DNA of 64,000 nucleotides, taken from positions 1 through 64,000 of the forward strand of contig NZ_JAPKNH010000012.1 in assembly GCF_026344005.1 (NCBI RefSeq), in the 5' to 3' direction. This document shows positions 52,353-61,440 of the stretch, in pieces. Both the position numbers and the translations under genes were made by a program. The stretch's first letter is position 1, and each line of letters starts with the position of its first letter. Source of the stretch: Kaistia terrae. Its GTDB lineage: Bacteria; Pseudomonadota; Alphaproteobacteria; Rhizobiales; Kaistiaceae. Below the pieces are notes generated by a model. The model was not told where the DNA came from. It searched no databases and saw only the letters and a list, made by a program, of their open reading frames with translations.

Positions 52353-54119
52353 TCACTCGGGGATGAGCTTGTATTCCTTCAGCAGGTTTCCGACCTGCGT
52401 TCCGTCGACCTTCTTCAGGAACAGGTGCTGAAACAATTTGGGGCCAGGAACGTCGAGTTCCCTGCCATCCCGCAGGACATGCATGGCGCCCAGCATTTTC
52501 CGGATATCGTAGGTCGAGTTGAATACTTCCGGAACGCCGCGCTCCACGCCGAGCAGGGTGTAAACGGCCTCCATCGGCGTACGGACCGAATACTCCGTCG
52601 TGAATATGCAGTCCCGTTCTCGTGTTTCAGCGAACTGGCCAATGAATGCGAAGTTCACCGACCCCTCCGGGACCACGTCCGGCCTGTCGCCAGCCTTTCG
52701 GGGCATGAAGAACGAGGTGACGTAGGGCATCATCACCGGCACGGCCCGGGCGCCGGTCGCGGCCAGTTCGGGAATGTCCTGAACGGGAACGCCCAAGTGA
52801 TAGAGCCATTCCTGTACAATCTCCTCGCCGGTGCAGTCCTGCATGGGCTTCTTTACGAAGTCCCCGGCCTTTTCCACGAACAACGAGTAAAACCAGACAA
52901 CGATTTGGCTCTTGCTCTGCTTCTTGAAATGGGGCTGGCGATTGACCGTCCAGCTACACAGCCAGCTTGAATCTTTCGCGGTCACGATGCCGCCCGAGAC
53001 GACCTTGCCGTTGAAAGGATCGCGCTTGCATATCCGCGCGATATACTCCGGGATCCGCTCATCCAGCGTGGTGATCGTCGCCGATTCCCACTTGGTTTCT
53101 GGAATATGGCCCGCAAACACCTCAGGCCGGCCAAAGGCGTCGTCCTTGGCCGCGATGCGCCTCCACAAATCCCATGCCGGGGCCGGGCCAGTGTTGAGGG
53201 CCGCGGGCGTGTGATGATCGCCATTTTCGGAGTTTTCGGTCAAAGACCCGATCGTCATGAACACGAGGTCGTGTTCTCCCAGGGTCACGCCCCCAGCCTG
53301 TCCATTCTCGGTCCAATGGATCCGGGTAGCCTGCTTGCGGCCGGGCTGGATGTCGAAATCGACGTCGGTGACCTCCACCCCATAGTGGAACTTCACGCCG
53401 TGGCCGGAGAGCCAGTTCACCAGAGGCAGCACGAGGGATTCATACTGGTTGTAGCGCGTGAACTTCAGCGTTGAGAAATCGGCCAAGCCTTTGATGTGGT
53501 GAATGAAGCGATGCAAATAGAGCTTCATTTCCAGCGCAGAGTGCCACTCTTCAAAGGCAAACATCGTCCGCCAGTAAAGCCAGAAATTGCTGGCGAAGAA
53601 TTCCTTGCCGAAGACTTCGTTGATGCGCTTGCCTTCCATATCCTCGCGGGTCGCCATGAAGATCCGGACAATATCCTTCTCACCGTCGGGACCCAGGGTC
53701 AGGAGCTGCTTGTTGGCCACGTCCTGGCCCTGCTTCTGGGTCACCCTCTGAAGCGAGTAATTCGGGTCATCGCGGTTGAGATAATAGAACTCTTCGAGGA
53801 CGCTCGCTCCTTCAACCTCAAGAGAAGGGATGGAGCGGTAAAGGTCCCAAAGGCATTCGAAATGGTCTTCCATTTCGCGTCCGCCACGAATGACAAAGCC
53901 CTTGTCCGGCTCGTCGATGCCGTCCAGCGCGCCGCCTGGCAGCCCTAGTCGTTCGATGATCGTTATCCTGTCGCCGGGCATGTGACCATCCCGGATCAAG
54001 AAGGCAGCGCCTGCGAGCGCTGCAAGACCAGAGCCGACGAACCATGCCGTCTTGTTCTCAACGCCTTCGCGTTTGCGTGGTCGGACAAAAGCTTCGTAGT
54101 TGCCGCTTGTATATTCCAT
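52353..54119 (-). CDS. ohyA: Oleate hydratase
   Basis: This 588-residue FAD-dependent enzyme adds water to the cis-9 double bond of oleic acid, giving 10-hydroxystearate. It has the FAD-binding segment FVGSGLAALAGAAFLIRDG (27-45), the conserved GGREMEDHFECLWDL stretch with E82 (the acid residue that activates water in studied homologues), and the family sequence throughout, for example NFWLYWRTMFAFEEWHS. Length is normal for the family. ATG 54119 follows GGAAGGCAAA; a GTG four codons upstream would bury that site. It stands alone. A likely role is detoxification of unsaturated fatty acids in the membrane or environment. Confidence 0.96.
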   Translation of the reverse strand: MEYTSGNYEAFVRPRKREGVENKTAWFVGSGLAALAGAAFLIRDGHMPGDRITIIERLGLPGGALDGIDEPDKGFVIRGGREMEDHFECLWDLYRSIPSLEVEGASVLEEFYYLNRDDPNYSLQRVTQKQGQDVANKQLLTLGPDGEKDIVRIFMATREDMEGKRINEVFGKEFFASNFWLYWRTMFAFEEWHSALEMKLYLHRFIHHIKGLADFSTLKFTRYNQYESLVLPLVNWLSGHGVKFHYGVEVTDVDFDIQPGRKQATRIHWTENGQAGGVTLGEHDLVFMTIGSLTENSENGDHHTPAALNTGPAPAWDLWRRIAAKDDAFGRPEVFAGHIPETKWESATITTLDERIPEYIARICKRDPFNGKVVSGGIVTAKDSSWLCSWTVNRQPHFKKQSKSQIVVWFYSLFVEKAGDFVKKPMQDCTGEEIVQEWLYHLGVPVQDIPELAATGARAVPVMMPYVTSFFMPRKAGDRPDVVPEGSVNFAFIGQFAETRERDCIFTTEYSVRTPMEAVYTLLGVERGVPEVFNSTYDIRKMLGAMHVLRDGRELDVPGPKLFQHLFLKKVDGTQVGNLLKEYKLIPE

Positions 54120-54421
54120 TTTGCCTTCCACGATATAATAAAGAAATTTCGTTGATATGCCATGACGGCTAAAGACAGCGCTTCCGCGATGCCAGGATTT
54201 CCTTTGTAGATCGCATCCAAATCAGCAATCAGACTATGATTCTTTGATCGTGCCTGTCCATAGACCTCGCGGCCGGGGCAGGCGATATGACCAGACGGCC
54301 TTGGGCGGCGGCGGTCGTGATGACAGAGAAGCGGAGGATGACGCCGAGCCATCGCCGGGCGCCCGAACGTCATCCGGGCGGAGGAGGAGGCCATGGCATG
54401 GATAAGGCGGATTCGAGCCGC
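54120..54421. other. Intergenic region between oleate hydratase and ClC genes
   Basis: These 302 bases contain no supported gene. The half near the oleate hydratase start (54120-54240) is AT-rich and may hold its promoter; the rest is GC-rich without clear repeats. I see no specific regulatory motif. Confidence 0.45.
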
Positions 54422-55822
54422 TCAAGCCAGTCCCGTTGGTTCCTCTTTCGCGATAGGCGTCTTGAGGCCCGCCTGCCTCAGCGTGCGATCGAGAAGCTCG
54501 GTATAAAGGGGGCGTCCGCCGCACCATTGGGCGATCAGGCTCGCGGTGACGCAGGTGGCCATCAACGGTAGGACAAGGGCGTAGGAGCCGGTTATCTCCA
54601 GCGTCAGGGCGACGCCGACGATCGGCGCGCGCACGGAGGCTGTGAAAAGTCCTCCCATCGCGACGATCGCGAACGCAAGCGGAGCCATCCCTGAATCAGG
54701 CAGAACGAGCGCCATCGCTTGGCCGAAGGCCAGTCCGAGGCAGCATGCGAGCGCCAGGATCGGGGCAAAGACACCGCCGGGGACGCCGCTCGAATAGCCG
54801 CCGACCATGGTCACGAACCGGATGGCCCCCAGCATCAGAAGCAAGGTGATGGTGGAGTTTTGGGAGGCGAGGTCGAGAATGACGCTTTCGCCGCCGGTGA
54901 CCGTCATCGGGGACAGCACGAGGAGCGCCCCGCTGAGAAGGCCAACCACCGCCGGGTAGACATAGGGCGCGCGCTTCTGGCTGTGGGCGCTGAAGTCCAT
55001 GGCCCAGAGGATGCTCCTGTTCAGCGCCACGCCGATAAACCCGAGGAGGGCGCCGAGCAGCAGGAAGGCGGGCAGAAGCGTCAGAAGCGCATCGGTCGAC
55101 AGGTGCGGCAGCAGTAATGGCAGCGTCGGGCCGGTTCCGACCATGATTTGCGTGACGACCGTCGAGGCTATCGCCGCGAAGATCACGCCGAGATAGGTCC
55201 GGAACGTGTAGGGAAACTCCTTGTGGGTTTCCTCTATGATGAACAGTACGGCGGCCAGCGGGGCGTTGAAGGCGCAGGCAAGTCCCGCCGCGGCGCCCGA
55301 GGCGAGCAGGCCGCGTCGCTCCAGTTCCGTGGTCCGGAAACAATCCACCGCCGCCGCGGCCGCCGAGGCGCCCATGTGGATTGTCGGCCCTTCACGGCCA
55401 AGAACGAGGCCGGAGCCAAGCGCCAGCAGGCCGGCGAAGAACTTCACGGGCAGGACGCGACGCCACCGGACCGGGCGCAGTCCAGCCAGGGCGCCCTCGA
55501 TCTCCTGCACGCCGCTGCCGCCGGCTTCGGGTGCAAAGCGGCGAACCATGAAGAGCGCGAGGACGGTGCAGGCCATCGTCACGAGGGCCGCCATTCCGGC
55601 CAGCGGCCAGCCGCTCGCGACGCGTGCGAGAAGTTGCGGCCAGACGATCAGCCAGTCGACGAGCAGATGAAACAGCGAGCCGATTCCGCCGGCCACGCCG
55701 CCCACCAGGACGGCGAGCGCCATATAGCGCGCCTCTCCCGGCCGATCCCCCGGCTGTCCCTGTGCGAGCATATCCGCGTCCGTCACAGCCGGAGAGCGTT
55801 GAGCCGTAAGCCGTTCATGCAT
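54422..55822 (-). CDS. clcA: ClC-family chloride/proton exchanger
   Basis: This 466-residue inner-membrane protein has the ClC selectivity motifs: GSGVQE (102-107), GREGPTIHMG with the gating glutamate E144, FIIEETH with E198 at the place of the proton glutamate (E203 of E. coli ClcA), and PGGVFAPILALACC further on. Both glutamates present mark a proton-coupled 2Cl-/H+ exchanger rather than a channel. Such proteins help in acid resistance and charge balance. ATG 55822 follows GGAACAAGGC. It is divergent from the urease operon 466 bases away, so an acid-stress link is possible but unproven. About ten hydrophobic segments are visible. Confidence 0.94.
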   Translation of the reverse strand: MHERLTAQRSPAVTDADMLAQGQPGDRPGEARYMALAVLVGGVAGGIGSLFHLLVDWLIVWPQLLARVASGWPLAGMAALVTMACTVLALFMVRRFAPEAGGSGVQEIEGALAGLRPVRWRRVLPVKFFAGLLALGSGLVLGREGPTIHMGASAAAAAVDCFRTTELERRGLLASGAAAGLACAFNAPLAAVLFIIEETHKEFPYTFRTYLGVIFAAIASTVVTQIMVGTGPTLPLLLPHLSTDALLTLLPAFLLLGALLGFIGVALNRSILWAMDFSAHSQKRAPYVYPAVVGLLSGALLVLSPMTVTGGESVILDLASQNSTITLLLMLGAIRFVTMVGGYSSGVPGGVFAPILALACCLGLAFGQAMALVLPDSGMAPLAFAIVAMGGLFTASVRAPIVGVALTLEITGSYALVLPLMATCVTASLIAQWCGGRPLYTELLDRTLRQAGLKTPIAKEEPTGLA

Positions 55823-56287
55823 GCCTTGTTCCGTCCCTTCCGTTCTGCCGATGCCCTTGCGGCCTGGGCATCCATCCCGTTGGCGCACCGGAGAGATCGC
55901 GGCTCACGCGTTGAGCCTGTTCTTGTAGACGGTGCCCACCAAAATCGCCCGGTGAAATCGTCAAGTCCACCACCCCGGCCGGTGAAGGGAGCTGGACCGC
56001 TGTGTCGGTGAGCGAGGACGGGAGGGCGGGATTTGTCTCAATCTGCAATTGAGTCGCGCTATGGCTGTGTTTGGAATCGAGGGTTGTCGTGCGTGAATTC
56101 TCGCGTCTTGTCCTAGGTTTCGGCCGGTTTTGACTTCAATTCGACCGAGGATGATGCGGAAAGCGGGGCACTTCGAGCTGCCTAGCGCCTTGCGTGGAAA
56201 TAGATTCTCATCTTTATTCGTTGCAGGATGGCCTGCATCGGATGCGGTTGAAGGACAAGATGATTCCCGTCCGTTTTGGAGCGACAC
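55823..56287. other. Divergent intergenic region upstream of the urease operon
   Basis: These 465 bases hold no supported gene. An inverted repeat CTCAAT-CTGCA-ATTGAG lies at 56037-56053. Closer to ureA, TTGCGT (56190-56195) and TTTATT (56213-56218), 17 bases apart, are a weak candidate -35/-10 pair. I find no clear sigma-54 (GG-N10-GC) promoter, although urease operons are often nitrogen-controlled. Confidence 0.4.
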
Positions 56288-56590
56288 ATGCATTTTACTC
56301 CCCGCGAGATTGATAAGCTTCTCATCTACACGCTCGCTCAGGTGGCGCAGCGACGGAAAGATCAGGGGCTAAAGCTCAACCATCCCGAGACCGTGTCGTT
56401 GATCTCGGTGGCTGCTCTTGAGGGCGCACGCGCCGGCAAGACCCTGGAAGAGGTCATGGAGTCCGCCAGCAAGACGATCACCCGCGATGACGTCATGGAA
56501 GGCGTCGTCGAGATGATCCCCTATGTCCAGGTGGAAGCGGTCTTCACGGACGGCAGCCGTCTCGTCACTGTCCACGATCCGATCAAGTAG
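56288..56590 (+). CDS. ureA: Urease gamma subunit
   Basis: This 100-residue protein is the gamma subunit of the nickel enzyme urease, which hydrolyses urea to ammonia and carbamate. It has the family start [20 protein letters not shown] and the stretch [19 protein letters not shown], and ends VTVHDPIK; exactly 100 residues is typical. ATG 56288 has GGAGCGACAC before it. It opens the operon ureA-ureB-ureC, 21 bases before ureB. The holoenzyme is a trimer of alpha-beta-gamma units in the cytoplasm. Confidence 0.98.
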   Translation: MHFTPREIDKLLIYTLAQVAQRRKDQGLKLNHPETVSLISVAALEGARAGKTLEEVMESASKTITRDDVMEGVVEMIPYVQVEAVFTDGSRLVTVHDPIK

Positions 56591-56611
56591 TACCGAACAG
56601 GGGGGGCTTCG

Positions 56612-57022
56612 ATGAGCTCAGATCAGAAGAAGGCGCCTGTCGGGGGCTTGGTCCTTGGTAAGGGCGATATCGAGATCAATGCGGGCTATCCCACGACGAC
56701 ATTGAAAGTCCGCAATACCGGCGATCGACCGATCCAGGTCGGATCGCACTATCATTTCTTCGAAGTGAACGCCTCGCTCGAATTCGATCGGGAGCAGGCT
56801 TTCGGGAAACGTCTCAACATTCCGGCGACAACGGCGCAGCGCTTCGAGCCTGGCGACGAGAAGGAAGTCACCCTCGTTCCGTACCAGGGCAAGCAGCGCG
56901 TGCTGGGCTTCAACGGTCTGGTCAATGGTTGGGTCGGCGACGAGAACTATGACGATTACCGTCCGCGCCTGGCCGATGCCATGGAGCGCATCGAGCGCTA
57001 CGGATTCAAGAACAAGTCCTAG
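56612..57022 (+). CDS. ureB: Urease beta subunit
   Basis: This 136-residue beta subunit of urease has the family features [31 protein letters not shown] (about 24-54), [24 protein letters not shown] and a C-terminal tail longer than the enterobacterial form (about 101-106 residues), with [20 protein letters not shown] longer beta subunit with this tail is usual for the second urease type of alphaproteobacteria. It lies 21 bases after ureA and 35 before ureC. It has no catalytic residue but completes the active-site flap environment. Confidence 0.97.
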   Translation: MSSDQKKAPVGGLVLGKGDIEINAGYPTTTLKVRNTGDRPIQVGSHYHFFEVNASLEFDREQAFGKRLNIPATTAQRFEPGDEKEVTLVPYQGKQRVLGFNGLVNGWVGDENYDDYRPRLADAMERIERYGFKNKS

Positions 57023-57057
57023 TTTGTCGTCCCAACCCAACAGAACGGAATTTTGAG

Positions 57058-58776
57058 ATGGCAAAGATTTCGAGGCAGCAGTACTCGGACTTGTACGGCC
57101 CGACGACGGGCGACAAGATCCGGCTGGGTGATACCGATCTCTATATCGAGATCGAGAAGGATCTGCGCGTCTATGGCGAGGAAGCCGTGTATGGCGGCGG
57201 CAAGACGCTGCGCGACGGCATGGGCTTCGACAACGAGCTGACCAGCTCCGCCGGGGCGCCGGACCTCGTCATCACCAACGTCACGATCCTCGATGCCGTG
57301 CAGGGCGTCATCAAGGCGGATGTCGGCATCAAGAATGGCCTGATCTGCGCTATCGGCAAGGCTGGCAATCCCTCGACGATGTCGGGCGTGACAGCCGGTC
57401 TGGCGCTTGGTGCAGGTACGGACGCAATCTCGGGCGAGCACCTGATCCTTACCGCCGGCGGCATCGATGCGCACGTCCACTTCATCTCGCCACAGCAGGC
57501 CCAGGCCGCGCTCAGCAACGGCGTCACGACGCTGTTCGGCGGCGGCATAGGACCGTCGGACGGCACGAACGGCACCACGATCACCCCGGGTACGTGGAAC
57601 ATCGAGATGATGCTCCGCTCCTTCGACGGGTGGCCGGTCAATGCGGGCGTGCTGGGCAAGGGCAATTGCTCCTCGCTGCTGCCTATGGAAGAACAGCTCC
57701 ACGCTGGCGCCATGGGCCTCAAGATCCATGAGGATTGGGGTTCCACGCCGGCCGCGATCCGGGCGGCGCTGACGGTCGCTGACAATTACGACATCCAGGT
57801 CTGCATTCACACGGACACGCTGAACGAAGCCGGTTTCGTCGAGAATACGATCGCCGCGTTCGAAGGCCGGACGATCCATACCTACCACACGGAAGGCGCC
57901 GGCGGCGGCCATGCTCCGGACATCATTCGTGTAGCCGGCGTTTCCAATGTCATTCCGAGCTCGACCAATCCGACCTTGCCCTTCGGAATCAATTCGCAGG
58001 CCGAATTGTTCGACATGACGATGATCTGTCACAATCTCAGCCCGAAGATCCCGACCGACGTCGCTTTTGCAGAGAGCCGCGTGCGTGTCGAGACCATCGC
58101 TGCAGAGAACGTGCTGCATGATCTCGGGGCGATCTCGATCCTCTCCAGCGACAGCCAGGCCATGGGTCGCGTCGGGGAGAACTGGATGCGAACCATCCAG
58201 ACGGCGGACCTGATGAAGCAGCGCGCCGGTGCCTATGAGGGTGACAAATCCGGCAACGACAATGAGCGCGTTCTGCGCTTCGTCGCCAAGGTGACGATCA
58301 ACCCCGCCATCGCGCAGGGCGTCAGTCACGTCATCGGCTCGATCGGTATCGGCAAGATGGCGGATCTCGTGCTTTGGGAGCCTGCTTTCTTTGGTGCTAA
58401 GCCGAAGATGGTGATCAAGGGCGGCATGATCTCCTGGGCGCTGATGGGCGACCCGAATGCCTCGTTGCCGACGCCACAGCCTGTCATCTACCGCCCGATG
58501 TTCGGCGCACAGGGCTCGGCTCTGCCCAAGACCCGCGTTACCTTCACCTCGCGCGCCGCCTATGATGATGGCATCGTCGATCGCTACGAACTGAAGTCGC
58601 AGGTCATGCCGGTCTACGGTACGCGTGCGATCAGCAAGGGCTCGATGATCCGCAACAGCACCCTGCCGGAGATCGAGGTAAATCCCGAAACCTTCGCGGT
58701 CACGGTCAATGGCAGACACGCCACGATCGAGCCCGCAAAGCGCGTCCCGCTCGGACAGTTGTACTTCTTCAGCTGA
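57058..58776 (+). CDS. ureC: Urease alpha (catalytic) subunit
   Basis: This 572-residue subunit carries the dinickel site. Visible ligands are H139 and H141 (DAHVHF), carbamylated K222 (GLKIHEDWG), H251, H277 ([12 protein letters not shown]) and D365 (SSDSQAMGR). The mobile flap has C324 and the catalytic H325 in ICHNLSP; the next residue is Asn326 where Klebsiella and Helicobacter enzymes have His. This CHNL form, together with [17 protein letters not shown] and an [11 protein letters not shown] stretch, marks the ure-2-like branch found in Brucella and relatives. A perfect hairpin follows the stop. Accessory genes ureEFGD come after two decayed genes. Confidence 0.98.
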   Translation: MAKISRQQYSDLYGPTTGDKIRLGDTDLYIEIEKDLRVYGEEAVYGGGKTLRDGMGFDNELTSSAGAPDLVITNVTILDAVQGVIKADVGIKNGLICAIGKAGNPSTMSGVTAGLALGAGTDAISGEHLILTAGGIDAHVHFISPQQAQAALSNGVTTLFGGGIGPSDGTNGTTITPGTWNIEMMLRSFDGWPVNAGVLGKGNCSSLLPMEEQLHAGAMGLKIHEDWGSTPAAIRAALTVADNYDIQVCIHTDTLNEAGFVENTIAAFEGRTIHTYHTEGAGGGHAPDIIRVAGVSNVIPSSTNPTLPFGINSQAELFDMTMICHNLSPKIPTDVAFAESRVRVETIAAENVLHDLGAISILSSDSQAMGRVGENWMRTIQTADLMKQRAGAYEGDKSGNDNERVLRFVAKVTINPAIAQGVSHVIGSIGIGKMADLVLWEPAFFGAKPKMVIKGGMISWALMGDPNASLPTPQPVIYRPMFGAQGSALPKTRVTFTSRAAYDDGIVDRYELKSQVMPVYGTRAISKGSMIRNSTLPEIEVNPETFAVTVNGRHATIEPAKRVPLGQLYFFS

Positions 58777-58787
58777 GCCAATTCGGA

Positions 58788-58814
58788 ATGCGGAGGACGA
58801 CTGGTCCTCCGCAT
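58788..58814 (+). terminator. Hairpin after ureC
   Basis: ATGCGGAGGAC and GTCCTCCGCAT form a perfect 11-base stem with a 5-base loop, 11 bases after the ureC stop. There is only a short CTTC after it, so partial termination or message protection is likely, giving more structural subunits than accessory proteins. Confidence 0.65.
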
Positions 58815-58818
58815 CTTC

Positions 58819-59133
58819 ATGCATGGTGGCACTGTGAGAGCGATCGACGTCATTTGGGTCTGCCTGGGCGGCGGTATCGGGTCGCTGCTCCGCCGGCAGA
58901 TCGGGCATCTCCTTGGTTCCAGGATTCCCACACGCTTTCGCTACAGCAGCGGTTTGGCGACGTGATATCCTCGCTCGATATCACCGGTACTCCTGGCCGC
59001 TACACGACCTTCGGTTCCATGCAACTCGATGCCGTGCAGATGGCCGAGGGGCGCCGCCATGCGCTTGCTCGTTTCGTCCGTGCTGGCGGGGTTGATCGCG
59101 GCGGTCGCGGGCGTAGCGCTGGCAAAGGCCTGA
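58819..59133 (+). pseudogene. crcB: Decayed crcB (fluoride channel) gene
   Basis: From ATG 58819 the frame reads IDVIWVCLGGGIGSLLRRQIG, the N-terminal membrane segment of CrcB/Fluc proteins, then stops at 58963-58965. A second frame downstream reads GRYTTFGSMQLDAVQMAEGRR, matching the CrcB 'TTFS' segment, and a third reads RLLVSSVLAGLIAAVAGVAL plus AKA and a stop at 59131-59133, the last membrane segment. About 40-50 internal residues are missing and at least two frameshifts are needed. The gene cannot make a functional dual-topology fluoride exporter. Confidence 0.75.
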
Positions 59134-59145
59134 GGTAGTTCGCTC

Positions 59146-59310
59146 ATGTCGGTTCAAGCAGCGACGTTCTCACGTTTTATGAGCCTTTTCCGAGATGGCG
59201 GCGCCGGCCAGTTCGGACTGGAGATGCTCTACATCGTAGCGAGCCTCGTGGCCGGCTATGCTGCCATCTTGTTCGGTATTCGCGACGCCAAGCGGACCCG
59301 CGCCGCTTGA
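59146..59310 (+). pseudogene. crcB: C-terminal fragment of a second crcB-like gene
   Basis: A 54-codon frame reads SRFMSLFRDGGAGQFGLEML then YIVASLVAGYAAILFGIRDAKR. The SLFRDG..G..LYIVAS pattern and one hydrophobic helix match the last third of CrcB, after the TTFS motif. The first three membrane segments are absent. It lies 12 bases after the first crcB remnant and 25 before ureE. It could still be translated as a small membrane peptide, but is best read as the end of the second member of a former crcB-crcB tandem. Confidence 0.55.
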
Positions 59311-59335
59311 GCACCAAGTTTGTTTGGAGACACGA

Positions 59336-60040
59336 ATGATTCTCGTCGAAAATAAGCTCGGCAATCTCAGCGATCCCGTCTGGCGGGAACGCGCTCGGAG
59401 CGTCGAAATCGATCCCCTGGTTCTGGAACAGTGGGAAGCGCCGAAGAATCGCCTGCGCAAGGCGAGCGAGGGCGGCGTCGAACTCGCGATCTCCCTGCCG
59501 CGTTCAGAGCACCTCCACAATGACGACGTGCTCCACTACGACGCCGATAGGGGGGTAATCGTTGTCGCCCGTATCGCGCTGAAGCAAGTCCTCGTGATCG
59601 AACTCGAGGGACTGGAGACGCTGTCGCCTCTCGAAATCCTGCGCACTTGCTTCGAGCTCGGACACGGCCTCGGCAATCAGCATTGGCCTGCGGTTATCAA
59701 GGGTTCAACCGTCTATGTGCCGCTGTCGGTCGACCAGAAGGTGATGGCTTCGGTCATGCGCACGCATGCCTTCGCCCATGTCAAAACCCATTTCGCACCG
59801 GGCGAGGAGATCGCTGCGAAGCTGGACGCCAAGGAAGTCCGGATGTTGTTCGCCGGCGCCGACGCGACGCCGCATCATCATCGCGACCTGCATAGCGACA
59901 GCCACTCGCATTCCCACGGTCACGACCACGACCACGATCATGGCGACGGTCACAGCCACGATCATGGTCCCAATCATTCCGATGATCACAATCATGATCA
60001 CGGCCATACGCACAATCACAAGCATTCCTCGGGAACGTGA
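59336..60040 (+). CDS. ureE: Urease accessory nickel chaperone with histidine-rich tail
   Basis: This 234-residue UreE delivers nickel to the urease activation complex. Residues 1-75 are the peptide-binding domain; 76-160 the metal-binding domain with the conserved H116 in GLGNQHWPA. From residue 180 to 230 the tail holds 22 histidines alternating with D, S, G and N, a nickel-storing sequence far longer than the tail of many UreE proteins. ATG 59336 follows TTTGGAGACACG. Its stop overlaps the ureF start (TGATG). It begins the accessory group ureE-ureF-ureG-ureD. Confidence 0.97.
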   Translation: MILVENKLGNLSDPVWRERARSVEIDPLVLEQWEAPKNRLRKASEGGVELAISLPRSEHLHNDDVLHYDADRGVIVVARIALKQVLVIELEGLETLSPLEILRTCFELGHGLGNQHWPAVIKGSTVYVPLSVDQKVMASVMRTHAFAHVKTHFAPGEEIAAKLDAKEVRMLFAGADATPHHHRDLHSDSHSHSHGHDHDHDHGDGHSHDHGPNHSDDHNHDHGHTHNHKHSSGT

Positions 60041-60762
60041 TGGCTGACGACGAGACAAGGACGCCGATCGCATCGCTCGACATGGTGCGTCTGGCACGCC
60101 TGCTGCAATTTTCTGACTCGACGCTACCGATCGGATCCTTCGCGTTTTCGAATGGTCTGGAATCGGCCATTCAGACCCAGGTCGTCACGGATCCGGACAG
60201 CCTCCTGCAATATGTCGAGTTGGTCTTGCGTCAGGCAGCACGGATGGACGGCGTTGCACTTCTTCACGCCCATCGCGCGGTTCTCGCCGGAGACTACCAG
60301 GGCATCCTTGATGCGGACAGCGAGTTGCTTTGCCGTCGCGTGGGCGAGGAGCAGCAGCTGATGCTGACGCGGGTCGGCAAGAAGCTGGCCGAACTCGTGC
60401 TGAAGATCACCCACTCACCCGTGCTGGAGCGCTGGCTCGCCGATATCAAGGCAGGCGTCACGCCCGGCTGCTTTCCAATCGGCCAGGCGATTGCGCTGGC
60501 TCATGTCGGCGCGACCGAGGTCGAAGCCTTCGTCATGCATCAATATGGCGTGTCGTCGATGATCCTCAGCGCCGCGGTCAGGCTGATGCGGATCGATCAC
60601 ATCGATACGCAGCGCATCCTGTTCAAGGCGCAGGAGCGCGTCCAGGACGACTACCTTGCCGTGCGCGATCTGTCCCTCGATGAGATGTCGGCGTTCGCGC
60701 CGATCTTCGATGTGCTCGTCGCCCACCATACGACAACCCATGTCCGGCTGTTCATGAACTGA
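60040..60762 (+). CDS. ureF: Urease accessory protein UreF
   Basis: This 240-residue all-helical protein has the UreF start segment [21 protein letters not shown] (about 22-42) and [15 protein letters not shown] near residue 145. UreF bridges UreD and UreG in the complex that loads nickel and CO2 into apo-urease and stimulates UreG GTPase. ATG 60040 overlaps the ureE stop by one base; a GTG three bases earlier is possible. Compared with the enterobacterial form it has a slightly longer N terminus ([13 protein letters not shown]). It is 26 bases before ureG. Confidence 0.96.
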   Translation: MADDETRTPIASLDMVRLARLLQFSDSTLPIGSFAFSNGLESAIQTQVVTDPDSLLQYVELVLRQAARMDGVALLHAHRAVLAGDYQGILDADSELLCRRVGEEQQLMLTRVGKKLAELVLKITHSPVLERWLADIKAGVTPGCFPIGQAIALAHVGATEVEAFVMHQYGVSSMILSAAVRLMRIDHIDTQRILFKAQERVQDDYLAVRDLSLDEMSAFAPIFDVLVAHHTTTHVRLFMN

Positions 60763-60788
60763 ACCCGGCATTGGCAGAGGAACCGGAT

Positions 60789-61436
60789 ATGAAGAAAATC
60801 ACGCGTATCGGCATTGGCGGCCCCGTCGGCTCCGGCAAGACCGCGGTTATCGAGGCCATCACACCGCTCCTGATCAACATGGGCATCAAGCCCCTGATCA
60901 TCACCAATGACGTGGTGACGACCGAAGACGCCAAGCAGGTGCGCCGCACTCTCAAGGGTGTTCTGATCGAGGAGAAGATCGTCGGGGTGGAGACGGGCGC
61001 ATGTCCGCATACCGCCGTGCGCGAGGACCCCTCGATGAACATCGCGGCTGTCGAGGAACTCGAGGAAAAATACCCCGACAGCGATGTGATCCTGATCGAA
61101 TCCGGCGGCGATAACCTGACGCTGACCTTCAGCCCGGCGCTCGCGGACTTTTTCATCTACGTGATCGATGTCGCGGCAGGTGACAAGATCCCGCGCAAGA
61201 ACGGCGCCGGCGTCTGCCAGTCGGACATCCTGATCATCAACAAGAAGGATCTCGCGCCTTATGTCGGCGCCAGCCTTGAGGTCATGGACCGTGACTCCAA
61301 GCTGATGCGCGGCAAGAAGCCGTTCATCTTCACCAACTGCAAGACCGGTGAAGGCGTCGATGACCTGATCCAGCTCATTCTCGATATGGCGCTGTTCGAC
61401 GTGAAGGTGACTCCTCCGGCTGCGGCGAGTGCATGA
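60789..61436 (+). CDS. ureG: Urease accessory GTPase UreG
   Basis: This 215-residue SIMIBI GTPase has the P-loop GGPVGSGKT (10-18), the metal-binding CPH motif in [13 protein letters not shown] near residue 72, the ESGGDNL switch and [10 protein letters not shown] guanine-binding region. Dimerisation on nickel binding drives metal transfer to urease. ATG 60789 follows GAGGAACCGGAT; the frame could start six codons earlier without gain. Its end overlaps or abuts the ureD start region (stop 61436, ureD at 61441). Confidence 0.98.
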   Translation: MKKITRIGIGGPVGSGKTAVIEAITPLLINMGIKPLIITNDVVTTEDAKQVRRTLKGVLIEEKIVGVETGACPHTAVREDPSMNIAAVEELEEKYPDSDVILIESGGDNLTLTFSPALADFFIYVIDVAAGDKIPRKNGAGVCQSDILIINKKDLAPYVGASLEVMDRDSKLMRGKKPFIFTNCKTGEGVDDLIQLILDMALFDVKVTPPAAASA

Positions 61437-61440
61437 AGCC

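Noticed and set aside
56219-56287. Sigma-54 promoter before ureA
   Set aside because: TGGCCTGCATCGGATGCGG near 56227 looks similar but the GG-to-GC distance is 12, not 10, bases.
57019-58908. Long open frame antisense to ureC
   Set aside because: It is the mirror of a highly biased GC-rich gene; ureC has all catalytic residues and normal length, and the antisense protein has no recognisable domain.
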